A DNA stretch of 64,000 bases, taken from assembly GCF_002218045.2 (NCBI RefSeq), contig NZ_AP018686.1, positions 992,001 to 1,056,000 of the forward strand, given 5' to 3'. Each line of letters opens with the position of its first letter. Position 1 is the first letter of the stretch. The notes under the pieces are model-generated. The model did no database searches. It saw only the letters and a list, made by a program, of their open reading frames with translations, and had not been told where the DNA came from. This DNA is from Vibrio rumoiensis. GTDB taxonomy: Bacteria > Pseudomonadota > Gammaproteobacteria > Enterobacterales > Vibrionaceae. Both the position numbers and the translations under genes were made by a program. Below are positions 35,627 to 44,245 of the stretch, one piece after another.

Positions 35627-36813
35627 GATGGCACCTCATTTGGATTATTCTTATTCACTTTGTCGCTTGAAGATGCGTTTTTATTGGCCCATTTTTCAGA
35701 TAATGCGCCCATAACACCTTTAGGTAGGTACATGGTTGAAAGTACAAAAATGCCACCGAGAGCAAATAACCAGACCTCCGGAAACTCCACCGTAAACCAA
35801 CTTTTGGCGTAGTTAATCATCAAAGCACCCACCACCGCGCCAAACAATGTTGCTCGGCCACCTAACGCTACCCACACCACAATCTCAATTGAATTAATTG
35901 GCGCAAATTGAGCCGCGCTGGTGCTGCCGGCTTGGGTGACATACAACGCGCCAGCAATACCCGCTAATACTGCAGAAAGGACAAACACCCAAAGCTTAAT
36001 GCTATCGACGTCATAACCGGTAAATCGAGTTCGTAATTCCGCATCACGAATGGCCATCGCGACTCGCCCTAAACGACTGGCAATCACTAAGCGACATATC
36101 AAATAACCAATGATCAACGCCACAATGGTTGTCACCAATAAGCCCACTTTGGTGGTGTCTTGTTCCAAACTAAACCCAAGTACATCTTTAAAACCGGTTA
36201 AACCACTGCTGCCGCCAAAACCCATTTCATTACGGGAAAAGGCTAACATTAATGCGTAAGTCAGTGCTTGGGTCATAATTGAAAGATAAACGCCAGACAC
36301 CCGTGAGCGAAACGCTAAAAAACCAAACACGAACGCCAACACACCGGGCACCAACATGATCATTAAGGCGGCAAAAGCAAAGTGATCAAAACCATGCCAA
36401 AACCAAGGCAGTTCTTGCCAGTTAAGTGACACCATAAAGTCTGGTAATAACGGGTTGCCATAGACACCACGGTCGCCAATTTCACGAGTGAGGTACATCC
36501 CCATCGCATAACCGCCTAGCGCAAAGAAAGCGCCGTGACCTAAACTTAAAATACCTAAATACCCCCAGATAAGGTCGACCGCTAATGCCACCAACGCGTA
36601 GGATAAATATTTACCCATTTGAGTCACAGTAAATGAACTCACATGAAATAGATTACTTTCTGGCACCACTAGGTTTAAAAATGGCACCACAATGGCTAAA
36701 GCCAATAAAAATACAATCGTGATTTTTCCGCCTGTATCTGAGGCGATAAAAGACCGACGGCTTGCAAAGTTCGACGGGCTACTCATTGAATTGCTTACTA
36801 CTACACTCGTCAT
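35623..36813 (-). CDS. urtC: Urea ABC transporter permease UrtC
   Basis: Inner-membrane permease, LivM-like, one half of the urea channel. It is 396 residues with about ten helices and an N-terminal basic segment. Motifs include DLIWGYLGILSLGHGAFFALGGYAMGMY and, near the C terminus, WVALGGRATLFGAVVGAL. Its place between urtB and urtD and the UrtC-like length support the assignment. The overlap with urtD (ATGA) indicates coupled translation. Confidence 0.92.
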   Translation of the reverse strand: MTSVVVSNSMSSPSNFASRRSFIASDTGGKITIVFLLALAIVVPFLNLVVPESNLFHVSSFTVTQMGKYLSYALVALAVDLIWGYLGILSLGHGAFFALGGYAMGMYLTREIGDRGVYGNPLLPDFMVSLNWQELPWFWHGFDHFAFAALMIMLVPGVLAFVFGFLAFRSRVSGVYLSIMTQALTYALMLAFSRNEMGFGGSSGLTGFKDVLGFSLEQDTTKVGLLVTTIVALIIGYLICRLVIASRLGRVAMAIRDAELRTRFTGYDVDSIKLWVFVLSAVLAGIAGALYVTQAGSTSAAQFAPINSIEIVVWVALGGRATLFGAVVGALMINYAKSWFTVEFPEVWLFALGGIFVLSTMYLPKGVMGALSEKWANKNASSSDKVNKNNPNEVPS

Positions 36814-36822
36814 AATGCCTCC

Positions 36823-38490
36823 TTATTCTGCCGCGCGGCCACGTTGAGGAAATAATCCTTTCGGACGTTTTTGAATGAATAAAATAATGAAAACCAATAC
36901 TAAAATTTTCGCTAATACTGCGCCTGCCCATGGTTCTAAAATCTTATTAAACAACCCTAACGTTAAGCCTGCCACCAAGGTTCCCCATAGGTTCCCAACA
37001 CCACCGAACACCACCACCATGAAAGAATCAATAATGTAGTTTTGTCCCATGTTCGGTCCAACGTTGGTTAATTGAGATAACGCGACACCAGCGACGCCAG
37101 CAATGCCCGAGCCTAAACCAAACGTCATCGCATCGACACGTTCAGAACGTACCCCCATAGAGCGAGCCATCGCTCGATTTTGCGACACCGCGCGAACCTG
37201 CAAGCCCAGTGGGGTTTTCTTGAGAATGGCGACTAGAGCAAGGAAGACCATAAAACAGAAGATAATGATGTATAAGCGGTTATAAGTCAGAGATAACATC
37301 GGGTTGATTTGTAACGCGCCGGCCATCCAATCTGGCGTGCTCACCGAGCGGTTTAAAGGGGAGAAAATACTGCGCACCGCTTGTTGTAAAATCAAGCTAA
37401 TACCAAAGGTGGCGAGCAAAGTTTCAAGCGGACGCCCATATAAACGTCGAATCACGGTACGTTCGATCGCAATACCGACCAAACCGGAAACCGCAAAAGC
37501 AGCGGGGACTGACAACACTAAAGCTAAGCCAATATTATTGGGCATGATTTGTTGCATCACATAAGTGGTATAAGCCCCTATCATAATGAGCTCACCATGC
37601 GCCATATTGATCACGCCCATCACCCCAAAGGTGATCGCCAATCCAATGCCTGCTAACACTAAAACCGAGCCCAAACTCAAGCCAAAAAAGACCGTTTCTA
37701 GGCCACCATAAAAGCTTTGGGTTTGCTTATATTGGTTCAATCCTAGCTTAGCGGCTTCCGCTACGGTTGAGTCCGAATCATTGTTCATCACTTGACTCAA
37801 GATGCCATACACTTCTTGCTGCTTTGAGCTGGCAATCACTTCAATGGCATCGAGTTTTTCTGCGGCATTCGTGCTGGTCTGAACTTGATTCATCGCCAAA
37901 GCCAGTTCAAGTGATTGTCGCACTTCACTATCGCTTTCCACCTGTAATTGTTGAGCAATTTTCTCAATGGTTTTCGGGTTGGTCGTTCCAAGCAAACTAT
38001 TAACCGCTTGCAGGCGAACCGTCACAGGTTTGGCGTTAATATCAATTCGTGCGATCACATCTCGAATGTCAGAGCGCAATGAGTTATTGGTGCGCACTTT
38101 TGAAAAATCACGGGGATTTTCAATCACAACCGACGCGATACTATTATTATCACCGAGAAGAGGTTGCGCCGTTTTACCTTTTTTCAGATTAGAGATAACA
38201 AATAAAGCATCATCCGCTCTACGGTAATAAAGGTCGCCTTCTAACCAAGGGCTTAAAATGGCTTTAGATTGTTCAGTATTCGGTGATTGCTCTAACCATT
38301 CAATGGCTTCTTGTTTCACCGAGTTCTTTTTCGATAATAAGGCCGAACGAATATCTGAAAGAGACTGGATCGAAGCGGTCTGTGCAAGCGAAAGCGAACT
38401 AAATAAGCTCAAGAACATCATCAACATCACGCTGATTAATAGATCTATTCGAGGCTTGGGGTGATGAATTAAAGAGTGTTTTATTTTCAT
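36823..38490 (-). CDS. urtB: Urea ABC transporter permease UrtB
   Basis: Inner-membrane permease, LivH-like, with the large N-terminal extension typical of UrtB. The 555 residues start with a signal-like helix (about 17-37), a periplasmic helical-repeat domain of roughly 220 residues, then about eight membrane helices containing GVINMAHGELIMIGAYTTYV and VFGGVGNLWGTLVAG. It is separated from urtA by a terminator-like hairpin and from urtC by 9 bases. Confidence 0.93.
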   Translation of the reverse strand: MKIKHSLIHHPKPRIDLLISVMLMMFLSLFSSLSLAQTASIQSLSDIRSALLSKKNSVKQEAIEWLEQSPNTEQSKAILSPWLEGDLYYRRADDALFVISNLKKGKTAQPLLGDNNSIASVVIENPRDFSKVRTNNSLRSDIRDVIARIDINAKPVTVRLQAVNSLLGTTNPKTIEKIAQQLQVESDSEVRQSLELALAMNQVQTSTNAAEKLDAIEVIASSKQQEVYGILSQVMNNDSDSTVAEAAKLGLNQYKQTQSFYGGLETVFFGLSLGSVLVLAGIGLAITFGVMGVINMAHGELIMIGAYTTYVMQQIMPNNIGLALVLSVPAAFAVSGLVGIAIERTVIRRLYGRPLETLLATFGISLILQQAVRSIFSPLNRSVSTPDWMAGALQINPMLSLTYNRLYIIIFCFMVFLALVAILKKTPLGLQVRAVSQNRAMARSMGVRSERVDAMTFGLGSGIAGVAGVALSQLTNVGPNMGQNYIIDSFMVVVFGGVGNLWGTLVAGLTLGLFNKILEPWAGAVLAKILVLVFIILFIQKRPKGLFPQRGRAAE

Positions 38491-38564
38491 TATGTCCTAT
38501 CCATGGCAGTCAAACTTTTTCCATTTTTTGCTATCCCTCCTCACGATGTGAAGGCCTAACAAAA

Positions 38565-38600
38565 AAGCCTCATTACGTCACTAACGACCTAATGAGGCTT
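38565..38600 (-). terminator. Hairpin between urtA and urtB (attenuator)
   Basis: AAGCCTCATTA (38565-38575) pairs perfectly with TAATGAGGCTT (38590-38600). On the minus strand it is followed by TTTTTT, a canonical intrinsic terminator six bases past the urtA stop, within the operon. It would leave urtA far more abundant than urtBCDE, as is common for binding-protein genes of ABC importers. Confidence 0.88.
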
Positions 38601-38606
38601 ATCGAT

Positions 38607-39917
38607 TTATTTCGCTTCACCGCCTAAACATTGCTTAGTTTCGGTGTTGTAACTGCCACACATGATAGGTGCCGTCCAATCCGAAATTAAGTGCTCAGAA
38701 CTTGGTAAAAAGTCAGACCATGCATCGCCTTTGACTTCTTTTTCCGTTTCCCAAACCACATCAAATTGACCGTTATCTTGGATTTCCCCAATGACAACCG
38801 GCTTAGTAATGTGGTGGTTAGCCAGCATCGTCGCCGAACCGCCAGTTAAATTAGGAACCGATAACCCAATGATCGCATCGCTCACTTTCGCAGTATCGGT
38901 TGTCCCCGCTTTCTCAACTGCTTTCACCCATAAATTAAAACCAATATATGTGGCTTCCATCGGATCATTCGTCACGCGTTTATCGTCTTTGATATATTTA
39001 TGCCATGTATCAATGAAGGCATCGTTGGCTTCAGAATCGACACTCATGAAGTAGTTCCATGCTGCTAAGTGACCAACCAATGCAGAGGTATCCATACCCG
39101 ATAGTTCTTCTTCCCCAACCGAGAAAGCAATCACAGGAACATCTTCCGATGACACACCTTGCGCCGCTAGCTCTTTATAAAAGGGTACATTGGCATCACC
39201 ATTAATGGTGGAAACCACCGCGGTTTTCTTGCCTTCTGAACCGAATTTTTTGATATTAGACACGATCGACTGCCAATCAGAGTGACCAAATGGAGTGTAA
39301 TTCACCATAATGTCAGAATCTGCCACGCCTTTACTTTTCAAATAAGCGGCAAGGATTTTATTGGTGGTACGTGGGTAAACATAATCGGTACCAGCGAGGA
39401 CAAAACGTTTAACGCCCAGTTCGTTGATCAGATAGTCAACCGCAGGAATCGCTTGTTGGTTTGGCGCGGCACCAGTATAGAAAATATTTTTCGACGACTC
39501 TTGGCCTTCATATTGAACCGGATAAAACAAGATACTGTTGTCTTGCTCAAACACCGGTAACATGGCTTTACGAGAAGCAGAAGTCCAACCACCAAAAGTC
39601 ACCGCCACTTTATCTTTTTCAATCAACTCACGTGCTTTTTCAGCGTACATTGGCCAATTAGATGCAGGGTCAACCACCACAGGTTCCAATTTCTTACCTA
39701 ATACGCCGCCTTTTTTGTTTTGTTCGTCAATCAGCATTAAAACGGTGTCTTTCAATGTGGTTTCGCTGATTGCCATAGTGCCTGATAGAGAATGAAGCAC
39801 ACCGACTTTAATAGTATCAGCGGCTTGAACGCTAAACGCACACGCACTGATCGCTGCACTACCAGCTAACAACTTGAGGCGAGTGGCTAACGATTGGGTC
39901 TTTACTTTTTTGTTCAT
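38607..39917 (-). CDS. urtA: Urea ABC transporter substrate-binding protein UrtA
   Basis: Periplasmic urea receptor, LivJ/amidase-like fold. The 436 residues begin with a long signal peptide (MNKKVKTQSLATRLKLLAGS... ending in SVQA at about 32) and the mature part starts ADTIKVGVLHSLSGTMAISE, the UrtA signature. The middle segment YVYPRTTNKILAAYLKSKG is typical too. It is first in urtABCDE behind a sigma-54 type promoter. AAGGAGCGATATCT precedes the ATG. Confidence 0.94.
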   Translation of the reverse strand: MNKKVKTQSLATRLKLLAGSAAISACAFSVQAADTIKVGVLHSLSGTMAISETTLKDTVLMLIDEQNKKGGVLGKKLEPVVVDPASNWPMYAEKARELIEKDKVAVTFGGWTSASRKAMLPVFEQDNSILFYPVQYEGQESSKNIFYTGAAPNQQAIPAVDYLINELGVKRFVLAGTDYVYPRTTNKILAAYLKSKGVADSDIMVNYTPFGHSDWQSIVSNIKKFGSEGKKTAVVSTINGDANVPFYKELAAQGVSSEDVPVIAFSVGEEELSGMDTSALVGHLAAWNYFMSVDSEANDAFIDTWHKYIKDDKRVTNDPMEATYIGFNLWVKAVEKAGTTDTAKVSDAIIGLSVPNLTGGSATMLANHHITKPVVIGEIQDNGQFDVVWETEKEVKGDAWSDFLPSSEHLISDWTAPIMCGSYNTETKQCLGGEAK

Positions 39918-39971
39918 ATAGATATCGCTCCTTGATAAGTAACCAAATACATATTGGGTTACTTATTCAAC

Positions 39972-39987
39972 AGCAAGGAGCATGCCA
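39972..39987 (-). promoter_or_regulatory. Sigma-54 type promoter of urtA
   Basis: On the minus strand the sequence is TGGCATGCTCCTTGCT. It agrees with the TGGCACG-N4-TTGCT consensus at all but one defined position, and GG and GC are exactly ten bases apart. Transcription would start near 39960, about 43 bases before the ATG. This is the strongest such site in the window. NtrC activation is inferred from the role of urea as a nitrogen source. Confidence 0.85.
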
Positions 39988-40174
39988 GAGAGGTAACTTA
40001 TTCATTTATATAGATATACAAGCTATCTCCCCCCAACTTCCCCACTAAATGGTCTATTGTGGTGCATGAAAATCGCACAACTCACCAAAAAAGTGATATT
40101 GCTCGGAAAGCTGATGAGACGGATGAAAGCTTGCACTGTTTATGGGAATCAACAGGGGAGTCAAAAGGCACATG

Positions 40175-40188
40175 ACATTCGCGAATGT
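40175..40188. promoter_or_regulatory. Perfect 14-bp palindrome upstream of urtA
   Basis: ACATTCGCGAATGT is its own reverse complement. It is 188-201 bases upstream of the urtA sigma-54 -24 element, where enhancer proteins usually bind, and also about 120 bases before the + strand gene at 40308. It does not fit the NtrC consensus, so the protein that would bind it is not known. Confidence 0.45.
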
Positions 40189-40307
40189 ATCATCGCACCA
40201 TAGCGTGAAATGACTCAATCCATGCTCAACATTAATAGAAACTCAATAGGATAAACATGGCATAATAGACATTAAACACGACCCATAAGATCGATAAGAC
40301 CATCATC

Positions 40308-40871
40308 ATGACTGAACTCACTCTCACACCTCAACAACACGCCATCGCCACTTTAAAAGCCAATTTACATTTGCCCAACGGCGGATTTCATAAATTAATT
40401 GTTGAACTTTCACGTGAGTACTTACTTCCTTTTCAAACCGTGAGAAAGGTTTTAAAGCAGTATCAAAAAGCCATTGAAAAGAAAATTAAGCATCAACTTG
40501 ATGATGTGTCTGATGATGAGCTCACCAAAGATCACTGGCTGAACCTGATACATGCTTCGCTTACAGAGAAAGCGAAAGACAACCTGCCAGTAATGGAAAA
40601 ATTGCAGCAAAGCCAGCTTTATCAAGATGCCATTCAAGCGCTTTCACAACCGACTCACACACCAGATGAATGTGAAGCGGTGCGCGAACAATTAGCGATG
40701 GCTTACGAAATCGAAGTGTATAAACCGCTCACCGAGATGTTGTATACCTCGATATTATATTGGAAGTTACCGGATGACTTATATCAAATGACCGAGGACA
40801 AACAGCAAGAATTTGGTGGCTACCCTCAACACATGGAAGCGGTTAGGCATTTATTAAAATTAGCGGAATAA
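40308..40871 (+). CDS. Conserved-looking protein of unknown function
   Basis: A 187-residue soluble, mostly helical protein that I do not recognise. The N-terminal part (about 1-60, GFHKLIVELSREYLLPFQTV RKVLK) reads like a helix-turn-helix or DNA/RNA-contacting bundle. The C-terminal half (about 130-187) is rich in aromatic residues (YTSILYWKLPDDLYQMTE). No signal peptide and no clear ribosome site precede the ATG, so the start is uncertain. It is divergent from urtA and converges with the pilin gene, with four bases between stops. Confidence 0.55.
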   Translation: MTELTLTPQQHAIATLKANLHLPNGGFHKLIVELSREYLLPFQTVRKVLKQYQKAIEKKIKHQLDDVSDDELTKDHWLNLIHASLTEKAKDNLPVMEKLQQSQLYQDAIQALSQPTHTPDECEAVREQLAMAYEIEVYKPLTEMLYTSILYWKLPDDLYQMTEDKQQEFGGYPQHMEAVRHLLKLAE

Positions 40872-40875
40872 TCGG

Positions 40876-41400
40876 CTAATTATCAGGATCATCGTCAATG
40901 ATCACTTGTCCATTTCGAGAGTCATAGTAAATAGAGAGTGTCGGTAGTCGGTTATATTTATAAAGGCATTGTTCATTTCGAATATAAATAGCTTGATAGT
41001 CTGATACGCTACTATCGGACAAGTTTGAAAGAGTCGGTGCATCATCTAATATGACATTCCACACGGCTTTACAATCAACAACATTATTTAACTTCGGGTT
41101 CTCCTCAACACGAAAATACTGTTGTATCGGATAACCATTTGAGTTGAAATCTAATTTACCAGCAGCAGTATTACCCGTAATCGAAAGATCATCAAAGCTG
41201 ACTCCTCGCGAGCTAGCTATCATAGCTTTAGCTGATGCTAATTGAATGGCACTTTTAAATGCTGCACCATTCGCATTATTTTTCGCCACATGAGCATCTG
41301 TTGTGATATCCAAAAATTTAGGTGCCGCCGTTACCGCTAAAATACCAAGGATAAGAATCACAACAACTAACTCAATGAGTGTAAAACCACTTATTTTCAT
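40876..41400 (-). CDS. Type IV prepilin-like protein, MshB-like
   Basis: A 174-residue type IV pilin-like protein. A short basic leader (MKISG) is cut before Phe by prepilin peptidase, then the hydrophobic N helix FTLIELVVVILILGILAV follows. The globular part has features of MSHA minor pilins (TAAPKFLDITTDAHVAKNNA; C-terminal Cys pair for a disulfide loop). ATG 41400 follows GGAGAGCTCGT; a start seven codons upstream would lengthen the leader. No msh operon genes are nearby, so this is an orphan copy. Confidence 0.8.
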   Translation of the reverse strand: MKISGFTLIELVVVILILGILAVTAAPKFLDITTDAHVAKNNANGAAFKSAIQLASAKAMIASSRGVSFDDLSITGNTAAGKLDFNSNGYPIQQYFRVEENPKLNNVVDCKAVWNVILDDAPTLSNLSDSSVSDYQAIYIRNEQCLYKYNRLPTLSIYYDSRNGQVIIDDDPDN

Positions 41401-41466
41401 ACGAGCTCTCCAATACCTCACTAATCTTATTCATAAAACCAACACGATAGCAACATAAAAACAACA

Positions 41467-41495
41467 AAAACCAACCTTTGTGACCGGCTGGTTTT
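41467..41495 (-). terminator. Orphan terminator-like hairpin upstream of the pilin gene
   Basis: AAAACCA and TGGTTTT arms with an inner CC/GG pair and a T-rich run on the minus strand. There is no gene immediately upstream on that strand that it would terminate, so it may be the scar of a lost gene or insulate the pilin promoter. Confidence 0.5.
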
Positions 41496-41714
41496 ATTCT
41501 CTCAATAATAATCTTGCTTATTAAAGTAACATCGACAAAAACTGCTGAAATCTTGGATGATCAGGCTTATCAAAGAAGTCATTCGGTTAGCATTAACTAT
41601 GGAATAAAACGAGGAGCATCAATTTAATAGACTGATATTTATATAGTTATTGAGGGAATAAAGCTTGAATTCGATCGTTCATTTTATGAGCTAAATTATT
41701 AAGAGTGAAATGGA

Positions 41715-41852
41715 ATGAAGAGAAAACCAAGACCAGATCCAAGGATGAAAGCGGCTTTAGGCTTAAAATTCGGTTTATGTTTTAAGATACTGGCAACAGC
41801 GTTCATTGGGGAATCATTGACTATTGTCATAATAGCGATCTCTTTTAGTTAA
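41715..41852 (+). CDS. Possible 45-residue small membrane protein
   Basis: A short open frame starting MKRKPRPDPRMKAALGLKFG with a basic, Pro-rich head and two hydrophobic segments ending IVIIAISFS. The upstream AGAG is a poor ribosome site. The positive-inside charge pattern is what makes it plausible. It may also be a chance frame. No function can be given. Confidence 0.3.
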   Translation: MKRKPRPDPRMKAALGLKFGLCFKILATAFIGESLTIVIIAISFS

Positions 41853-42128
41853 GTGATGACGATGTGTAGCCACCGAGAAGAAATATATCCAACAATAATA
41901 ACGAACTTAATTTAAAAACAATAAGAGCAAAATAATACTTTTATAATTAACCATTATGGGTGATTAATTTAATAATAATCTTGTATGTTTTAATTTATTT
42001 ACTTAAAGTCCATATAAACCTATAATCAAAAGTTAATAATAAAATCAATAATAAAAGTCACAAGAGCGTCAATGCTTTGTGGCAAAAACGTTCCTTTTTC
42101 CTTGCTGTATTACATATAAAGAAAGCCA

Positions 42129-43646
42129 ATGAAAAAACACATGAAAACCAATCTGGCCTATAACCCATGGTTTTATTCTATTTCTAGTACTTTATTAATA
42201 TTGGTATTAGGGGTATTAATCATTACAGCGCAATCAATCCATTCTTATGATGAAAACCTTATTCAACGGTTAAACTTAGCCGTTAACGTGATTGACCGTA
42301 AGCTGAATGATAAAAAAGTGGTTTTTTCAGATATTCACGAACTGCTTGATCAGCCTTGTGAGAGGCAAAATCTGGTTGATATCAAAATGTTATACAACCA
42401 ATTTCAAACCATTAATATCGTTAAAGATAATAATGTCACCTGCTCTAACAACCCGCGCATGGTCAACCACTCACCAGTGTATGATGTGTCTAATGGTATT
42501 CTGCATATTACTATCTCAAAAGTGATTCACCCTGGCGACATTGTATTTTATATCAATGACCTATATAAAGGGTCTGGAGTATTAGCAACCTTTAGCGCCC
42601 AAGATATATACTCTTCTCTCGAATATATTTCTGACAAACACCAACATTTCAGAATTAAAGCAGATAACATCGAAATTGATAAAAATGGTCAGGTGTACGA
42701 TAAAAAAGATACCAAGAACACACATGAGATCCGATCTAAAGAGTATGGTTACACAATAAAAGAAACCACAAAATATAACTACTATCTAAATAACCTCTTA
42801 GAGCATTATTTGGGCATTATTATCTTTTTTGCTCTTATCTCAGTTGCGATAGGAAAATATATTCACTCAAGTGCCGTAAAGAACTCCTCTCTTTCTTTTA
42901 TGAAGAATGCTATTAAGAAAAATGAATTCGTTCCTTTCGCTCAGCCCATTATGGATACTTCTGGTAATTTGACTGGTTGTGAAATATTGATGCGCTGGAA
43001 AAACAAACACATTGGCTTTATTTATCCAGATCAATTTATTCCTCTTGCAGAAGAATCAGGCCTAATTATTCCAATGACTAAGCAGCTCCTTTCTAGCTCT
43101 TATGATGTGTTTAAATCCTGCGAAGAGACAATCCCTAATGGATTCCACATCGGATTCAATATCAGCGCACAACACTTTGATCCTAAAAATCAAAACGATC
43201 TTATCGAGTCTTGCAAACTGTTCTCAGAAGATTCTCTCGCAGGAAAAGTGCATTTAACATTAGAGCTGACGGAAAGAAATTCGATCGAAAACTATGATGA
43301 CACCCAACTAGTCTTTGACGCGCTGCATAAGATGAATGTTAAAATGGCCGTTGATGACTTTGGTACAGGCCACTCTACTCTGACTTATATACAAAAACTG
43401 AGCTTTGACTTTATCAAAATCGATAAAAGCTTTATTGATTTTATCGGAACTGATGCGATATCCGCTCCTCTAGTAGATAACATTATCGACTTATCACAAA
43501 GGTTAAACTTAAGCATCGTAGCGGAAGGTGTTGAAACACAAGAACAGTTGGATTATTTAAAAAGCAAGAATGTCGATTTAATTCAAGGCTACTACTACAG
43601 TAGACCAATTCCATTGGAAGAGTTTATTGAAAAATATTTTAGTTAA
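42129..43646 (+). CDS. CSS-motif EAL-domain c-di-GMP phosphodiesterase (copy 1)
   Basis: Membrane-bound c-di-GMP phosphodiesterase, 505 residues. One N-terminal membrane helix is followed by a periplasmic CSS-motif domain (QSIHSYDENLI; Cys at about 77 in CERQNLVDIK; CSNNPR), then a second helix (about 221-242) and a cytoplasmic EAL domain from about residue 255. The EAL signature is EILMRW. The metal and catalytic residues are in place: NISAQHF, ELTER, DDFGTG, KIDKSF, VAEGVET, QGYYYSRP. It should be active. CSS-EAL enzymes are controlled by the redox state of the periplasmic Cys pair. A near-paralog follows at 44246. Confidence 0.9.
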   Translation: MKKHMKTNLAYNPWFYSISSTLLILVLGVLIITAQSIHSYDENLIQRLNLAVNVIDRKLNDKKVVFSDIHELLDQPCERQNLVDIKMLYNQFQTINIVKDNNVTCSNNPRMVNHSPVYDVSNGILHITISKVIHPGDIVFYINDLYKGSGVLATFSAQDIYSSLEYISDKHQHFRIKADNIEIDKNGQVYDKKDTKNTHEIRSKEYGYTIKETTKYNYYLNNLLEHYLGIIIFFALISVAIGKYIHSSAVKNSSLSFMKNAIKKNEFVPFAQPIMDTSGNLTGCEILMRWKNKHIGFIYPDQFIPLAEESGLIIPMTKQLLSSSYDVFKSCEETIPNGFHIGFNISAQHFDPKNQNDLIESCKLFSEDSLAGKVHLTLELTERNSIENYDDTQLVFDALHKMNVKMAVDDFGTGHSTLTYIQKLSFDFIKIDKSFIDFIGTDAISAPLVDNIIDLSQRLNLSIVAEGVETQEQLDYLKSKNVDLIQGYYYSRPIPLEEFIEKYFS

Positions 43647-43809
43647 GAGCCATAATTTTTCTGACTAAACAGATCTGACTAAACAGAAAAGCGTATTGCA
43701 TCGATCTGGCTTCTATTCACAGACGAAATAGATAAATTTATTGTATTATCGATCACTTTTTGTACCAATTTGACATGTTATCCTAAAGAAAATATTTAGG
43801 AAGTTTATC

Positions 43810-43917
43810 GTGCCTACCATAAAAGACATTGCAAAAAAGACAGGGACATCCTCTTCAACCGTTTCAAGGGTATTAAATAATGACCCTAGTTTGCCCTCAC
43901 AAACAGCCAGCCGTTAA
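43810..43917 (+). pseudogene. Truncated stub of a LacI-family repressor gene
   Basis: A GTG start with a good ribosome site (AGGAAG) opens VPTIKDIAKKTGTSSSTVSR followed by VLNNDPSLPSQTASR and a stop. The first 28 residues are a textbook LacI/EbgR-type helix-turn-helix. The frame then ends at codon 36. No ligand-binding domain follows in any frame, so the rest is lost. The natural start and ribosome site are intact, which points to deletion rather than decay. It is likely a scar of a sugar operon regulator removed between the two EAL genes. Confidence 0.85.
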
Positions 43918-44245
43918 CCTCATCAAGCCTATCTAATCTAACTTTATTCATTATTAATACGAGAATGAATAGAGAGGAAAGCTGGGCACTTGGTATCATT
44001 AATTGCTTTAATTGTTTATTTTAACGCTTGATTGGACGTAATATTTAATTTTACTTCTTTAGTAAAGAATCATTCCCCTTCTAACTGCATCATAATGTAT
44101 GAAGATACATTATGATTGACATGATGAATAGTTGAGCGGAAACACCCTAGAATAACATATATTTATTGACAAAATAGTCATTGCTATAAGTAAGGATAAT
44201 GGACATAATCGGTTCATACCGTTACCTATATTTCTCTATGTAGCT
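43918..44245. other. Intergenic stretch between LacI stub and second EAL gene
   Basis: No gene is supported. It contains the long inverted repeat at 44089-44116 and a TTCTTTA-G-TAAAGAA palindrome near 44056. It must hold the promoter of the downstream EAL gene. Confidence 0.45.
44089..44116. repeat. 12-bp inverted repeat with 4-base loop
   Basis: The arms 44089-44100 and 44105-44116 pair without mismatch around GAAG. There is no T run after it, so it is more like an operator or an RNA leader stem than a terminator. It lies 130 bases upstream of the second EAL gene. Confidence 0.6.

Larger units (their letters stand above)
41401..42128. other. AT-rich intergenic stretch with little coding content
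   Basis: This 728-base gap holds the hairpin at 41467-41495 and one weak small open frame (41715-41852). Otherwise I see only AT-rich sequence. It must carry the promoters of the pilin gene (minus) and the first EAL gene (plus). No riboswitch pattern was recognised. Confidence 0.45.

Noticed and set aside
40060..40201. NtrC sites upstream of urtA (TGGTGCA at 40060 and a GCACCA segment near 40195)
   Set aside because: Each has only one good half site and the dyad spacing is off. The sigma-54 promoter itself is better supported.
41853..42128. c-di-GMP riboswitch upstream of the first EAL gene
   Set aside because: A hairpin near 42060-42090 pairs CACAA/TTGTG, but the conserved GEMM core sequences are not present.
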